In this document: positions 36,961-45,880 of the stretch, piece after piece
Numbering within the stretch: the stretch's first letter is position 1
Layout: each line of letters begins with the position of its first letter
Source: Halomonas socia
GTDB lineage: Bacteria > Pseudomonadota > Gammaproteobacteria > Pseudomonadales > Halomonadaceae
Assembly (NCBI RefSeq): GCF_010977575.1
Contig: NZ_CP048812.1
Location: forward strand, 2,790,001-2,854,000
DNA: 64,000 nt
Direction of reading: 5' to 3'
Notes under the pieces: model-generated
The model's database searches: none
The model's input: the letters and a program-made list of their open reading frames with translations, nothing else
What the model was told of the DNA's origin: nothing
Made by a program: the position numbers and the translations under genes

Positions 36961-37361
36961 GGTTTAAATATAGTGCAGTAACTAATCATGCGCTACGCTG
37001 AGACAGAGAGATGCATGGAAATTAGCCTCATGATTGAATTTTGTGTATAAATCTAATCAAGCGCGGTCCCGAAGGCCGGCTTTGCTCAGCAAGACATGCC
37101 AGATTACTGGCCACGCCCCCCAGCATTGACACCCGGCGCCCCTCGGCGGCATGATTCTGTGATGATCCGATTTCAACCGACACGCCGTATTCGCCAGTGG
37201 TGGCGCTCCTGATCAGGGGCGGCACGCTGACGAGTGAAAAATGCCGCCGTCAGGGCGGCATTTTTGTGTCTGCTGACTCCCTGCACGGCTGGCGCGGCCC
37301 CTGAGAACACTGGGTAACGGCGCCGATTAGCGACAGCACACACCATAGGGAATACAGAGTC
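36961..37361. other. intergenic region before trpG
   Basis: About 400 bp with no supported gene. It holds the AbiE promoter side, a strong hairpin at 37237-37265 and the trpG leader. The trailing part may be old backbone between trpE and trpG. Confidence 0.5.
37237..37265 (+). terminator. intrinsic terminator upstream of trpG
   Basis: AAAAATGCCGCC (37237-37248) pairs with GGCGGCATTTTT (37254-37265) around a 5-base loop and ends in a T5 run, with an A-run on the other side. It isolates trpGDC from the accessory block on the left. Confidence 0.85.
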
Positions 37362-37955
37362 ATGGCCACGTCCGTGCTAATGATCGACAACTACGACAGC
37401 TTCACCTACAACGTCGTGCAGTACCTGGCCGAGCTGGGGGCCGAGGTGCACACCTACCGCAACGACGCCATCACCCTTGAGGAGATCGAGGCGCTGGCGC
37501 CGAGCCATCTGGTGGTCTCTCCCGGCCCCTGCACGCCCAACGAGGCGGGCATCTCGATGGCCGCCATCGAGCACTTCGCCGGCAAGCTGCCGATCCTCGG
37601 CATCTGCCTGGGCCACCAGGCCATCGGCCAGGTCTACGGCGGCGAGGTGGTGCGTGCCCCCCAGGTGATGCACGGCAAGACCTCCAGGGTGCGCCACGGC
37701 GGCCATGGCGTATTCGCCGGCCTCGAGGACCCGCTGGAGGTAACCCGCTATCATTCCCTGGTAGTGGCCGCCGAGACCCTGCCCGAGTGCCTCGAAGTGA
37801 CCGCCTGGGTGGATGACAGCGACGTCACCCCCGGCTTGATCATGGGTCTGCGCCACAAGACACTGGATATCGAGGGGGTGCAGTTCCACCCCGAGTCGAT
37901 CCTGACACGCCAGGGGCACGAGCTCCTGCAGAACTTTCTTTCACGTCGCGCCTAA
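37362..37955 (+). CDS. trpG: anthranilate synthase component II (glutamine amidotransferase)
   Basis: A 197-residue class I amidotransferase that supplies ammonia to TrpE. Triad: Cys82 (LGICLGHQ), His176 and Glu178 (VQFHPES). It may also serve p-aminobenzoate synthesis. It leads the trpGDC operon, 13 bp before trpD. Confidence 0.96.
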   Translation: MATSVLMIDNYDSFTYNVVQYLAELGAEVHTYRNDAITLEEIEALAPSHLVVSPGPCTPNEAGISMAAIEHFAGKLPILGICLGHQAIGQVYGGEVVRAPQVMHGKTSRVRHGGHGVFAGLEDPLEVTRYHSLVVAAETLPECLEVTAWVDDSDVTPGLIMGLRHKTLDIEGVQFHPESILTRQGHELLQNFLSRRA

Positions 37956-37968
37956 CGGAGACCGCCCC

Positions 37969-38988
37969 ATGCAGATGCGAGAGGCCATCGACGCCGTCAT
38001 GCGCGGCCAGAGCCTGACGTTCGACCAGACCCACGCGGTAATGCGTACCATCATGACCGGCGAAGCCACCGACGCCCAGATCGGCGGCTTCCTGATCGCG
38101 CTCTCGATGAAGGGCGAGAGCGCCGAAGAGATCAGCGCCGCCGCCCAGGTGATGCGCGAGCTGATGACCCCGGTGAGCGTGCACGGCGAGAACGTCGTCG
38201 ACATCGTCGGCACCGGCGGCGACGGCGCCAACCTGTTCAACGTCTCCACCGCGTCCAGCTTCGTTGCCGCGGCGGGCGGTGCCCACGTCGCCAAGCACGG
38301 CAACCGCAGTGTTTCCTCCTCCTCCGGCAGCGCCGACCTGTTCGCCGTGGCCGGCATCAAGATCGAGCTCGACGCCGAGCAGGTGGCGCGCTGCATCGAC
38401 CAGGTCGGGGTCGGCTTCATGTTCGCGCCGATGCACCACCAGGCCATGCGCCACGCCATTGGTCCGCGCCGCGAGATGGGCGTGCGTACCCTGTTCAACA
38501 TCCTCGGCCCGCTGACCAACCCGGCCGGCGCGCCCAACCAGCTGCTCGGCGTCTACGATCCCAAGCTGGTGTGGCTGATGGCCGAGGTGCTCAAGCGCCT
38601 GGGCAGCCGCCATGTGATGGTGGTCCACGCCGAGGACGGCCTCGACGAGATCTCGCTGGCCGCGCCGACCCGGGTCGCCGAGCTCAAGGAGGGCGAGATC
38701 GTCGAGTACACCATCGCCCCCGAGGACTTCGGTATCGAGCGCCAGGCGCTGACGCCGCTCAAGGTCGTCACCGCCGAAGACAGCCTGCGGCTGGTGCACG
38801 AGGCCCTGGCCGGCGACGGCCCCGCGGCGGATATCGTCGCCCTCAATGCCGGCGCCGCCCTTTACGTTTCCGGGATTGCCGATACGCTCAAGGAAGGGGT
38901 GGCCATGGCCCAGGACGCCCAGGCCTCCGGGCTGCCGCGGGAAAAGATGAAAGAACTGGCCGACTTCACCCGGGTGTTTGCCGACTGA
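37969..38988 (+). CDS. trpD: anthranilate phosphoribosyltransferase
   Basis: The 339-residue enzyme joins anthranilate and PRPP. The PRPP site GTGGDGANLFNVST, the KHGNRSVSSSSGSAD loop and the GPRREMGVRTLFNILGPLTNPA segment are intact. It follows trpG by 13 bp behind a GGAG site. Confidence 0.97.
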   Translation: MQMREAIDAVMRGQSLTFDQTHAVMRTIMTGEATDAQIGGFLIALSMKGESAEEISAAAQVMRELMTPVSVHGENVVDIVGTGGDGANLFNVSTASSFVAAAGGAHVAKHGNRSVSSSSGSADLFAVAGIKIELDAEQVARCIDQVGVGFMFAPMHHQAMRHAIGPRREMGVRTLFNILGPLTNPAGAPNQLLGVYDPKLVWLMAEVLKRLGSRHVMVVHAEDGLDEISLAAPTRVAELKEGEIVEYTIAPEDFGIERQALTPLKVVTAEDSLRLVHEALAGDGPAADIVALNAGAALYVSGIADTLKEGVAMAQDAQASGLPREKMKELADFTRVFAD

Positions 38989-39024
38989 CGGCACCCTGCA
39001 ATGCTGCTACGGGGACATAGCGAC

Positions 39025-39831
39025 ATGACAACCACACAGGGCATGCCCACCATCCTCGCGCAGATCCTGGCGCGCAAGGACGAAGAGGTACACGAGCGCA
39101 GCCTGGCGGTGACCGAGACCGACCTGCTGGCCCTGGCGCGCCACCAGAGCGTGCCGCGCGGCTTCATCAAGGCGCTGGACGAACGCATCGAGGCCGGCGA
39201 CCCGGCGGTGATCGCCGAGATCAAGAAGGCCTCGCCCTCCAAGGGCGTGATGCGTGAAGACTTCCGCCCCGGCGAGATTGCCACCAGCTACCAGGCTGGC
39301 GGCGCCGCCTGCCTCTCGGTGCTCACCGACGCCGACTACTTCCAGGGCCACGAAGACTTCCTGATCGAAGCCCGCGAAGCCTGCGACCTGCCGGTGATCC
39401 GCAAGGACTTTATCACCCACGGCTACCAGGTCAGCGAAGCCCGCGCCATCGGCGCCGACTGCATCCTGCTGATCGTCGCCGCGCTGGACGACGCGCGCAT
39501 GCTCGACCTCTACCAGCAGGCCGACGCGCTGGGCATGGACGTGCTGGTGGAAGTGCACGACCAGCGCGAACTCGAGCGCGCCCTGCGCCTGGAGCTCTCG
39601 CTGGTGGGCATCAACAACCGCGACCTGCACACCTTCGACACCCGCCTGGAAACCACCTTCGAGCTGCTGTCGCAAATCCCCGAAGGCGTCACCGTGATTA
39701 CCGAGTCGGGTATCCACACTCGCGACGACGTACTGCGCATGCGCGAGCACGACGTGCACGGCTTCCTGGTCGGCGAAGCCTTTATGCGTGAAGAGGACCC
39801 CGGCGAAGCCCTGCGGCGGCTGTTCTTCTAA
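39025..39831 (+). CDS. trpC: indole-3-glycerol phosphate synthase
   Basis: A 268-residue (beta/alpha)8 enzyme, the fourth step of tryptophan synthesis. [18 protein letters not shown], the [13 protein letters not shown] and [10 protein letters not shown] segments and [11 protein letters not shown] are the catalytic loops. ATG 39025 lies about 9 bases after GGGGA; ATG 39001 has no site. Confidence 0.96.
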   Translation: MTTTQGMPTILAQILARKDEEVHERSLAVTETDLLALARHQSVPRGFIKALDERIEAGDPAVIAEIKKASPSKGVMREDFRPGEIATSYQAGGAACLSVLTDADYFQGHEDFLIEAREACDLPVIRKDFITHGYQVSEARAIGADCILLIVAALDDARMLDLYQQADALGMDVLVEVHDQRELERALRLELSLVGINNRDLHTFDTRLETTFELLSQIPEGVTVITESGIHTRDDVLRMREHDVHGFLVGEAFMREEDPGEALRRLFF

Positions 39832-39856
39832 ACCAGAATCCAACCAGCAGCATCAA

Positions 39857-39882
39857 CAACGGGCAGCCCAGGCTGCCCGTTG
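39857..39882. terminator. terminator after trpC
   Basis: A 12-bp perfect stem (39857-39868 with 39871-39882) with a 2-base gap lies between convergent trpC and the first bactofilin. The same GGGCAGCC-type stem recurs after the second bactofilin. Confidence 0.75.
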
Positions 39883-39905
39883 TGCGTTATGGAAGGAGAG
39901 AGCGC

Positions 39906-40469
39906 TTAGTGCGACGTTACGCGAACCTTGGCCGTCAGCCAGGCCCCTTTTGCGCATTTCATGCGCTTCGCCTCGATGCTGCCGCTGACCCGGGCACTGG
40001 GCAGCAGGATGGCTTGGTCGGTAGCCACCAGCAGGCCCTCGACGCGACCGGCAACGCTGACCAGCCGTGCCTCGATGCGGCGGGAGACGCCTCCCGTCTC
40101 GGTGATGGTGACAGGCTGCTCCGGCGCCTCGATGTCGCCTTCGATGGTGCCGTGGATGACCAACGGCTGGCGGGCGTGCACCTTGCCTGCAATGCGCAGG
40201 GTCTCGCCGATCAGGCTGCCGTCGGGCGCCGACAAGCGCTGGGTGGGCGCCACCAGGGGCACCGTCGGTAAGCTAGCCTTGGCGGGTTGCTCGGCCTGGA
40301 GCGATGGCGTGGCGGGCTCCACGGGCGGGGCGAGTTGATGCTGAGGGGAAGCGTGCGGGGGAGAGGCCTGGTTGGCGACGGCACGCTTACGCATACGCCG
40401 CTTGCCATCCAGCATGATCAGGATGAGCGCCACTACGCCCGCGATGAATAACGCGTCTCCGCCCCCCAT
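39906..40469 (-). CDS. membrane-anchored bactofilin-like protein
   Basis: A 187-residue protein. An N-terminal hydrophobic anchor (LFIAGVVALILIML), a basic stretch and a Pro/Gln linker lead to a polymer-forming beta-helix domain (about residues 85-180, GSLIGETLRIAGKV, IHGTIEGDI). Bactofilins assemble into cytoskeletal filaments at the membrane. Divergent from a second bactofilin 176 bp away. Confidence 0.8.
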   Translation of the reverse strand: MGGGDALFIAGVVALILIMLDGKRRMRKRAVANQASPPHASPQHQLAPPVEPATPSLQAEQPAKASLPTVPLVAPTQRLSAPDGSLIGETLRIAGKVHARQPLVIHGTIEGDIEAPEQPVTITETGGVSRRIEARLVSVAGRVEGLLVATDQAILLPSARVSGSIEAKRMKCAKGAWLTAKVRVTSH

Positions 40470-40645
40470 AGCTGCCCCTTGATCGAAGTGGTACGCCCAG
40501 CGTCAGTATATGCGGCTCGCGCGAGAGGCAGAAAACACGACTAACGGCCGTTTTGATTGGCTACTCTTGCCTTTGCTCTTACCCCGATGCGGCAATACTC
40601 CTAGTATCGCACCGTTCCCTCTTACGCTACCCGGAGCCTTTCCCT

Positions 40646-41215
40646 ATGTTCAGCAAGCACAAGTCCACCAGTGTTCCTGCCGACCATACGGTGTCGCCTC
40701 CCGCTTCCTCATACACCGCCCCAAGCAGGGACGAGCCGCGCAGCGGTAATGGGCGCCCGGCCACCATCGGTGCCCATACCAGCATCGAAGGCAGCGTCGT
40801 CGGCGAGGAAGAGCTGATCATCGACGGCCAGGTAGTGGGCACGGTGGAGTTCAAGCGCAACACCGTCAGCATCGGCAACGACGGCCGTGTAGAGGGTGAT
40901 ATCTTTGCACAGACGCTGCACGTGGCCGGCAGCGTGGAAGGGCGCCTGATCGCCTCGCACAAGATCACCGTTCACCACACCGCGCAGATCACCGGCACCA
41001 TCATCACCCCCTGCCTGGTACTCGAGGACGGCGCCGTCTTCCAGGGCACCATCGATATGGACGCCGAAAACGACGTCCTGCGCTCCGCCTTTGGCGGCAG
41101 CGTCAGCACGCCGGCACCTCACTCTTACGCCCAGCATGACGCCGAGGCCGAACTCGACGATGACGACGCCGACGAATCTGCCGAAGCGGAAACACAGCGC
41201 GAAGAGAACACCTGA
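40646..41215 (+). CDS. bactofilin (polymer-forming cytoskeletal protein)
   Basis: A 189-residue protein from ATG 40646 behind CCGGAG. The bactofilin core (about residues 35-135) shows TSIEGSVVGEEELIIDGQVVGTVE and repeated GRVEGDIF/GSVEGRLIA turns. The C-terminal 50 residues are very acidic. No membrane anchor; it may co-polymerise with the anchored bactofilin encoded divergently. Confidence 0.88.
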   Translation: MFSKHKSTSVPADHTVSPPASSYTAPSRDEPRSGNGRPATIGAHTSIEGSVVGEEELIIDGQVVGTVEFKRNTVSIGNDGRVEGDIFAQTLHVAGSVEGRLIASHKITVHHTAQITGTIITPCLVLEDGAVFQGTIDMDAENDVLRSAFGGSVSTPAPHSYAQHDAEAELDDDDADESAEAETQREENT

Positions 41216-41251
41216 GCCAACAACGGCTACATCGCCACTATCACCACCGAC

Positions 41252-41275
41252 AACGGGCAGCCTGGGCTGCCCGTT
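41252..41275 (+). terminator. terminator after bactofilin
   Basis: An 11-bp stem (41252-41262 with 41265-41275) with a TTTCC tail. Nearly the same stem sequence is used after trpC. Confidence 0.75.
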
Positions 41276-41512
41276 TCCGTGCAAGTAAGCCATTACTTAC
41301 TCATCACTAACCCAATGCAAAGCCACGAACTGCGTTGATAAGTGGCGCCTGATCCGTTTTGCTGGGTGAGGGCATCCCGCCTAGTATGAAAACCTAAGGT
41401 CGCTAAGACGGCTGTAGAATAAATGCGTACGCACGGGACTACCGCATCAATACGATATGCAGTCTCGGGGCGGTAGCGTGGCTAACGATTAACCACCGCT
41501 AGGGAGATGGCA

Positions 41513-41941
41513 TTGATCACCGGCATTAACCACGTCACCTTGGCCGTCAGCGACCTTGAGCGTGCATTCGCCTTCTATACCGAGGTGCTAGGCCTCAAGC
41601 CCATCGCCAAATGGACGCGCGGCGCCTACCTGCAAGCCGGCGACAACTGGATCTGCCTATCGCTGGATACCGAAGCGCGCAGCGCTCCCCATCCCGATTA
41701 CACCCATCTCGCCTTTTCAGTACCAAGCCAAACCTTCAACGACGTGGCAGACGCCATCCGTGCCAGCAACGCCACTATCTGGAAGCACAACAGCAGCGAA
41801 GGAGACTCCCTCTACTTCCTCGACCCGGATGGGCACAAGCTGGAAATCCACAGTGGTGATCTCAACAGCCGCCTGGCGGCGCTCAGGGAACGGCCCTACG
41901 ACGGGCTGGAGTGGATTGTTCAACAGCAAAAGGATGATTGA
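41513..41941 (+). CDS. fosA: FosA-family fosfomycin glutathione transferase
   Basis: A 142-residue VOC-fold metalloenzyme that adds glutathione to fosfomycin. With TTG 41513 as start (AGGGAG lies 6 bases before it; ATG 41507 sits right against that site), the numbering parallels FosA: metal ligands His7, His65, Glu111 and fosfomycin-site Lys91, Ser95, Ser99, Tyr101 and Arg120 are all present. It sits just left of the cassette array and has no attC, so it looks like a backbone gene. Confidence 0.88.
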   Translation: MITGINHVTLAVSDLERAFAFYTEVLGLKPIAKWTRGAYLQAGDNWICLSLDTEARSAPHPDYTHLAFSVPSQTFNDVADAIRASNATIWKHNSSEGDSLYFLDPDGHKLEIHSGDLNSRLAALRERPYDGLEWIVQQQKDD

Positions 41942-42132
41942 AACCGGCAAATGCAGCGCGCTCGCGAATTCTGCATAGGTGGCCGAGCTAATCTTAGCCT
42001 CTTGAGATATCAATGGGTTAGGTGCAAAGCAGTAGGCTAAATAAGATTCTTGAACACGCCGGCGCGTCCAAGTGAAAAAATGAGAAGGCAGTCTAATACC
42101 TGTTAAGTGTTCTTAGGAAAACTGGAGTCCCT

Positions 42133-42501
42133 ATGAAAATTGGAAGTACGACACCAATACTAAGAAGTTTTGATGAAACTAAGGCAAAAGAGTTCTATCT
42201 GGAGTTTCTAGGGTTTAATTTAGATTGGGAGCATAGATTTGAGGAAGGACTGCCACTCTATATGCAGGTTTCAAGAGATGACTGCGTTCTTCACATATCT
42301 GAGCATCATGGAGACTGTAGTCCCGGTGCAGCGGTCCGAATTCAAGTAGATAGTCTAGAGCAGTATCATGAGGCGTTGCTTGGAAAGAACTACAAATACG
42401 CAAGGCCTGGTGTACAAGAAATGCCCTGGGGCAGCAAAGATATGACAATTGCCGATCCATTTGGTAACCGGATCACTTTCACCAGTGCAGTCAGCACTTA
42501 A
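42133..42501 (+). CDS. VOC/glyoxalase-fold protein (cassette 1)
   Basis: A 122-residue single VOC domain (TTPILRSFDETKAKEFYLEFLGF, MTIADPFGNRITF). Its length and GxxDPFGNxx end resemble bleomycin-resistance and glyoxalase-superfamily proteins; the substrate is unknown. The stop overlaps the start of attC1 by a few bases, as in many cassettes. Confidence 0.8.
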   Translation: MKIGSTTPILRSFDETKAKEFYLEFLGFNLDWEHRFEEGLPLYMQVSRDDCVLHISEHHGDCSPGAAVRIQVDSLEQYHEALLGKNYKYARPGVQEMPWGSKDMTIADPFGNRITFTSAVST

Positions 42502-42573
42502 CAAGCGGCAGCAGTCGGAGCCATTTTTCGCTCCTGCGTCGCTACAAATGGCCCGCTGTGCCGGGCGTTATGC
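42496..42573 (+). other. attC1 recombination site
   Basis: 78 bp, from ACTTAAC to GTTATGC, with inner arms containing GGAGCCATTT and AAATGGC. Confidence 0.85.
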
Positions 42574-42666
42574 GGCAAGGTCAGAATCCTGCACATCGAC
42601 CATAGTAGACATTTACATCGGAAGTGTTTCTTACAGCTTCAAGTTACACGAAAAAAGAGCATAGCA

Positions 42667-45099
42667 ATGACAGAATTGAGGGCACAGATTCGATTAAGGC
42701 CAACCAGAATTGGATTTCTAGTCAGGCCCTCAGACAAAAAGTCTTTGCGCGAGATAATGCGTGTAAATGCCTGCCTATGGGGTGGGCTCTACAACCCAAT
42801 CATCCCTGTCTATACCAGAACACCAAAGGAATGGAGGGACGAGCATCACATCCCAATGAAAGGGAAAACAGTAGCGCAAGGTTATGTTAAGTTTTTTGAT
42901 CCCGATGTTTACGTTGAAGCCGAAGAAGGATTGTTAGAAAAAGCAGGCCTTGAAGCCTTCCGAGGCGACCGAATAGAAAGGAAAGTTGTTCTGTTAAAAG
43001 AATTTTTTGAAAGTGAATACAGAGGGTTTTATGAACCTGAATTTGGACAATCCATTTTCGACATCCTGAATGATATCTATGTTTCAGAGCGAAGATTCCA
43101 GCTCCGAGATAATTTCCCCGCTATTTATTCCTCGAACGAAGATCTATTTTCTGAGGCGTGTATTGGATGTTACCCGGAAGGAGAGCGTGTAAGCTATCTG
43201 AAAGAATACTATAACGACGTGTACCTTCCTGATGAAGTAAGACCGAATCCTGAATTGTGGTTAAAAATATATGGCGATCAATGTGAAACACCCTTTTCAG
43301 TGACAAGTAAATACTTTGAGGTGCTCAGAACCTGGCAGGATGATCCTGTAATTTACGTCTTTAATCCTTCAAAATGTAGGGACATTATTGATCTCTGGAA
43401 TTTGCGAATCCAACCAGCTCCAATCTATCCGGTCCCTGTTAAATGGTTACCAGACTTGGCTGAGTCCCTTAGAAACTTTATTAAATCTAACCATAGGCCT
43501 CTGAAAGGAAACAGCAATGGTGTGATGCACCGCGTTACGATTGAAAAGTCGCGTTCCATATCTGAGGAAGAAGCTAAGAAAACGATTATTCCACATTTTA
43601 AGAATTTGCCGAATGGGTCATATGCCATTAAGTATTGGCGAACTCGTATCTGGGATGTGAGTTATCGAAATCATTTTGTTCAGCAACCTGAACGAGCAAT
43701 TGTTACTGCAGATAAGTCAGATCAAACAATAGATCTGAAAGACGAGTCTTTATTGGGGGTCTTTAATACGTTGGCCCCGAAGTTTTCAGAACAATACAGC
43801 GGATCGCGAAGTCGATGGGCTAATGTGTTACAGCTTTCTTCACCGTACGAAGGCGCTACCGTCGCGCTCAGTTTGCCATTTAATACAATGGATAGATCTT
43901 GGCCGTTTTCTCACATGGGTCAATTTGCTTGTGGACGGGAAGGCTGGGTCTTTCTCCAAGATTACAAATCTGTAAATGAGTACGTTTCATTCATAAAACA
44001 TGAAGATGCTTTCTCCAGTTGGTTTAAGCGCTTCAATTTAAAAGCTCGATGGTCGGAACCTGGGCGTATAGCAAGGCAAATGATACAAAGTCTTGGTGGT
44101 TTTTGGGGGTTATACTTAGTTGACGATAAGGAATCAATCCAATTTATTAACAAGCATGCATTAAGCACTAGAAAGCGCACCAAAGATGATTCCGGAGAAG
44201 TGGTTGAAGAAGATTTTAGTGGTCGGTCAGCAACAATAGATGCTTGGCAAGCCATGATTCAACGGAGGAAAGCAGCTGGTTCTCATCATTTGGTAGAGCT
44301 TACTCACTATATTGACCGCAATGTTATAAAAGTAGGCCTTGAATCAGAATGCGATCACTGCGGAGCTAAAAACTGGCATGGTTTGGATGAGGTCTCTTAC
44401 GACCTGCGTTGTCTCCGATGTTTGAAAGATTATAAATTCCCTCAAGGGAGTTTGAAAAAACATAATAAAAACTGGAGATATCGTGTTATTGGCCCCTTTG
44501 CAGTTCCTGACTACGCACAAGGAGCTTATGCCTCTCTGCTCACAATCAGATTCTTTACTAAGAAGGCTGGTCATGATGTGCCATGTAGCTATTCTACCGC
44601 TCTTGAGTTAGAAGGCATAAATCAAAAAACTGAAATTGATTTTGCCATATGGGTGCCTGAGGAAAGAGGATTCGATATCAATGGCGCGCCTAGATTAATT
44701 ATTGGAGAGGCAAAATCTTTTGGTGAAGATATCATTAAGGATGATGATCTTGAAAAATTGAAGAAGTCCGCAAGTGTAATCCCTGATTCGATAATCGTAA
44801 TCAGCGTTTTGAAAGAGTCATTCTCGGAGGAAGAAAAACAGCGCCTAAGAGATTTTGTTTTATGGGCACGGGAACCGGTAGGTTATCAGCCCAGAAACTG
44901 GGTTATTTTATTAACAGGAACAGAGTTGTTTAATGAATTTATTGAACGCACATGGAAAGATATGGGAGAGCCATACAGTACACACGCAGACTTCCATAGT
45001 ACCAGAAATATAGAGGCACTGTCAGATGCTACCCAGTCGATTTACCTGGGATTCAATTCGTACTATCAGTGGTTAGAAAAAAAGATAAAGGAAAATTGA
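42667..45099 (+). CDS. 810-residue zinc-ribbon PD-(D/E)xK protein, candidate defence nuclease (cassette 2)
   Basis: I do not recognise a named system. The N terminus (RIGFLVRPSDKKSLREIM, CLWGGLYNPIIPV) is a distinct domain, and a four-Cys zinc ribbon follows at Cys562, Cys565, Cys582 and Cys585. A restriction-endonuclease-like core has Asp658 (EIDFAIW) and Glu681-x-Lys683 (IIGEAKSF). This combination in a single large cassette suggests a nucleic-acid-targeting defence protein, by inference. Unusually long for a cassette gene. The ORF is intact. Confidence 0.7.
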   Translation: MTELRAQIRLRPTRIGFLVRPSDKKSLREIMRVNACLWGGLYNPIIPVYTRTPKEWRDEHHIPMKGKTVAQGYVKFFDPDVYVEAEEGLLEKAGLEAFRGDRIERKVVLLKEFFESEYRGFYEPEFGQSIFDILNDIYVSERRFQLRDNFPAIYSSNEDLFSEACIGCYPEGERVSYLKEYYNDVYLPDEVRPNPELWLKIYGDQCETPFSVTSKYFEVLRTWQDDPVIYVFNPSKCRDIIDLWNLRIQPAPIYPVPVKWLPDLAESLRNFIKSNHRPLKGNSNGVMHRVTIEKSRSISEEEAKKTIIPHFKNLPNGSYAIKYWRTRIWDVSYRNHFVQQPERAIVTADKSDQTIDLKDESLLGVFNTLAPKFSEQYSGSRSRWANVLQLSSPYEGATVALSLPFNTMDRSWPFSHMGQFACGREGWVFLQDYKSVNEYVSFIKHEDAFSSWFKRFNLKARWSEPGRIARQMIQSLGGFWGLYLVDDKESIQFINKHALSTRKRTKDDSGEVVEEDFSGRSATIDAWQAMIQRRKAAGSHHLVELTHYIDRNVIKVGLESECDHCGAKNWHGLDEVSYDLRCLRCLKDYKFPQGSLKKHNKNWRYRVIGPFAVPDYAQGAYASLLTIRFFTKKAGHDVPCSYSTALELEGINQKTEIDFAIWVPEERGFDINGAPRLIIGEAKSFGEDIIKDDDLEKLKKSASVIPDSIIVISVLKESFSEEEKQRLRDFVLWAREPVGYQPRNWVILLTGTELFNEFIERTWKDMGEPYSTHADFHSTRNIEALSDATQSIYLGFNSYYQWLEKKIKEN

Positions 45100-45195
45100 G
45101 ATTTGGAAGTGTATGCATGTAAATTCCTGTGGCGGCTTACCGAGCTAATGTGTACTTCTGGCTGGAAACATACATTGAGTGGTGATGAAGATGCC

Positions 45196-45267
45196 GCATA
45201 ACAAGGCGCTCGTTCGGACACAAACTACGCTGTGCTTCGTTTGCGCCGCACAGCTTGGTCGTTAAAT
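45196..45267 (+). other. attC2 recombination site
   Basis: 72 bp, GCATAAC to GTTAAAT. It resembles attC14 (both contain an ACTACGCTG-GCTTCGTT inner stem). Confidence 0.85.
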
Positions 45268-45289
45268 TCGTCAGTTCAAGGGAGTGAAC

Positions 45290-45817
45290 GTGCACAAATA
45301 TGTTATCGATATCTCAGCGCTTTTAGTTGCAGCAATAGCTCTCGGCTTCTCTTTTTGGCAGGGTCGAACACAAATTGAGCACAACCATATCACTGTTGAA
45401 CCGAGAATTAATTCATACTTTTCCAGTAGTGCAAAAGAAGAGCAATGGGGCATTTACCTTATAAACAATGGGATGGGAACTGCTTTTGTCTCCGAACTTA
45501 CCGTACTGGTCGATGGGGTCGAAGTTCCTGATCATCAATGGGGTAAGTTCTTTTCTGCACTTAGAGTCTTAAATTTAAACATACTATGCTTTACTGCCGG
45601 AGGCCCGAGGAAAAACGATTCCTTTCAAGTAGGCGAAGAGATATTGCTAATAGAGGCTTCTGAAGAGACATCTCCGACTCCAGGAACCTGTCCAGCAGAG
45701 CGACTACGACTAATGGAATATCAAGAGGACCGTCTGGACTATATACTAAAGATAGAATCTATATATGGAGACGAATTCGAATACCGGTACTCTAAGAATG
45801 AACAAGTAAAAATTTAA
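45290..45817 (+). CDS. single-pass membrane protein, unknown (cassette 3)
   Basis: A 175-residue protein. GTG 45290 lies 5 bases after AAGGGAG; an in-frame GTG at 45284 adds two residues. One N-terminal helix (YVIDISALLVAAIALGFSFW) anchors a domain with a beta pattern (HITVEPRINSYF, WGIYLINNGMGTAFVSELTVLVDG). The same plan is seen in cassette 15. Function unknown. Confidence 0.65.
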   Translation: MHKYVIDISALLVAAIALGFSFWQGRTQIEHNHITVEPRINSYFSSSAKEEQWGIYLINNGMGTAFVSELTVLVDGVEVPDHQWGKFFSALRVLNLNILCFTAGGPRKNDSFQVGEEILLIEASEETSPTPGTCPAERLRLMEYQEDRLDYILKIESIYGDEFEYRYSKNEQVKI

Positions 45818-45880
45818 CAAGTCAATGTTGCCGGACAATTTTTCCGCCGCTTTGCGGCTCCAAAATTGCCGCAAATTTCA
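45812..45880 (+). other. attC3, left part (interrupted by ISL3 element)
   Basis: ATTTAAC at 45812-45818 begins the site; inner stem includes CCGCCGCTTTGCGGC. The right end GTTATGC lies at 47240-47246 beyond the insertion. Without the element the site is 78 bp. Confidence 0.8.

Noticed and set aside
37028-37225. 65-codon minus-strand frame before trpG
   Set aside because: No recognisable family, no ribosome site, and it ends at a strong terminator region; kept only as intergenic.
42013-42019. GTTAGGT as the left border of the array
   Set aside because: It fits the core pattern but has no attC arms before it; GTTAAGT at 42102 is nearer to the first cassette gene. Neither is proven.
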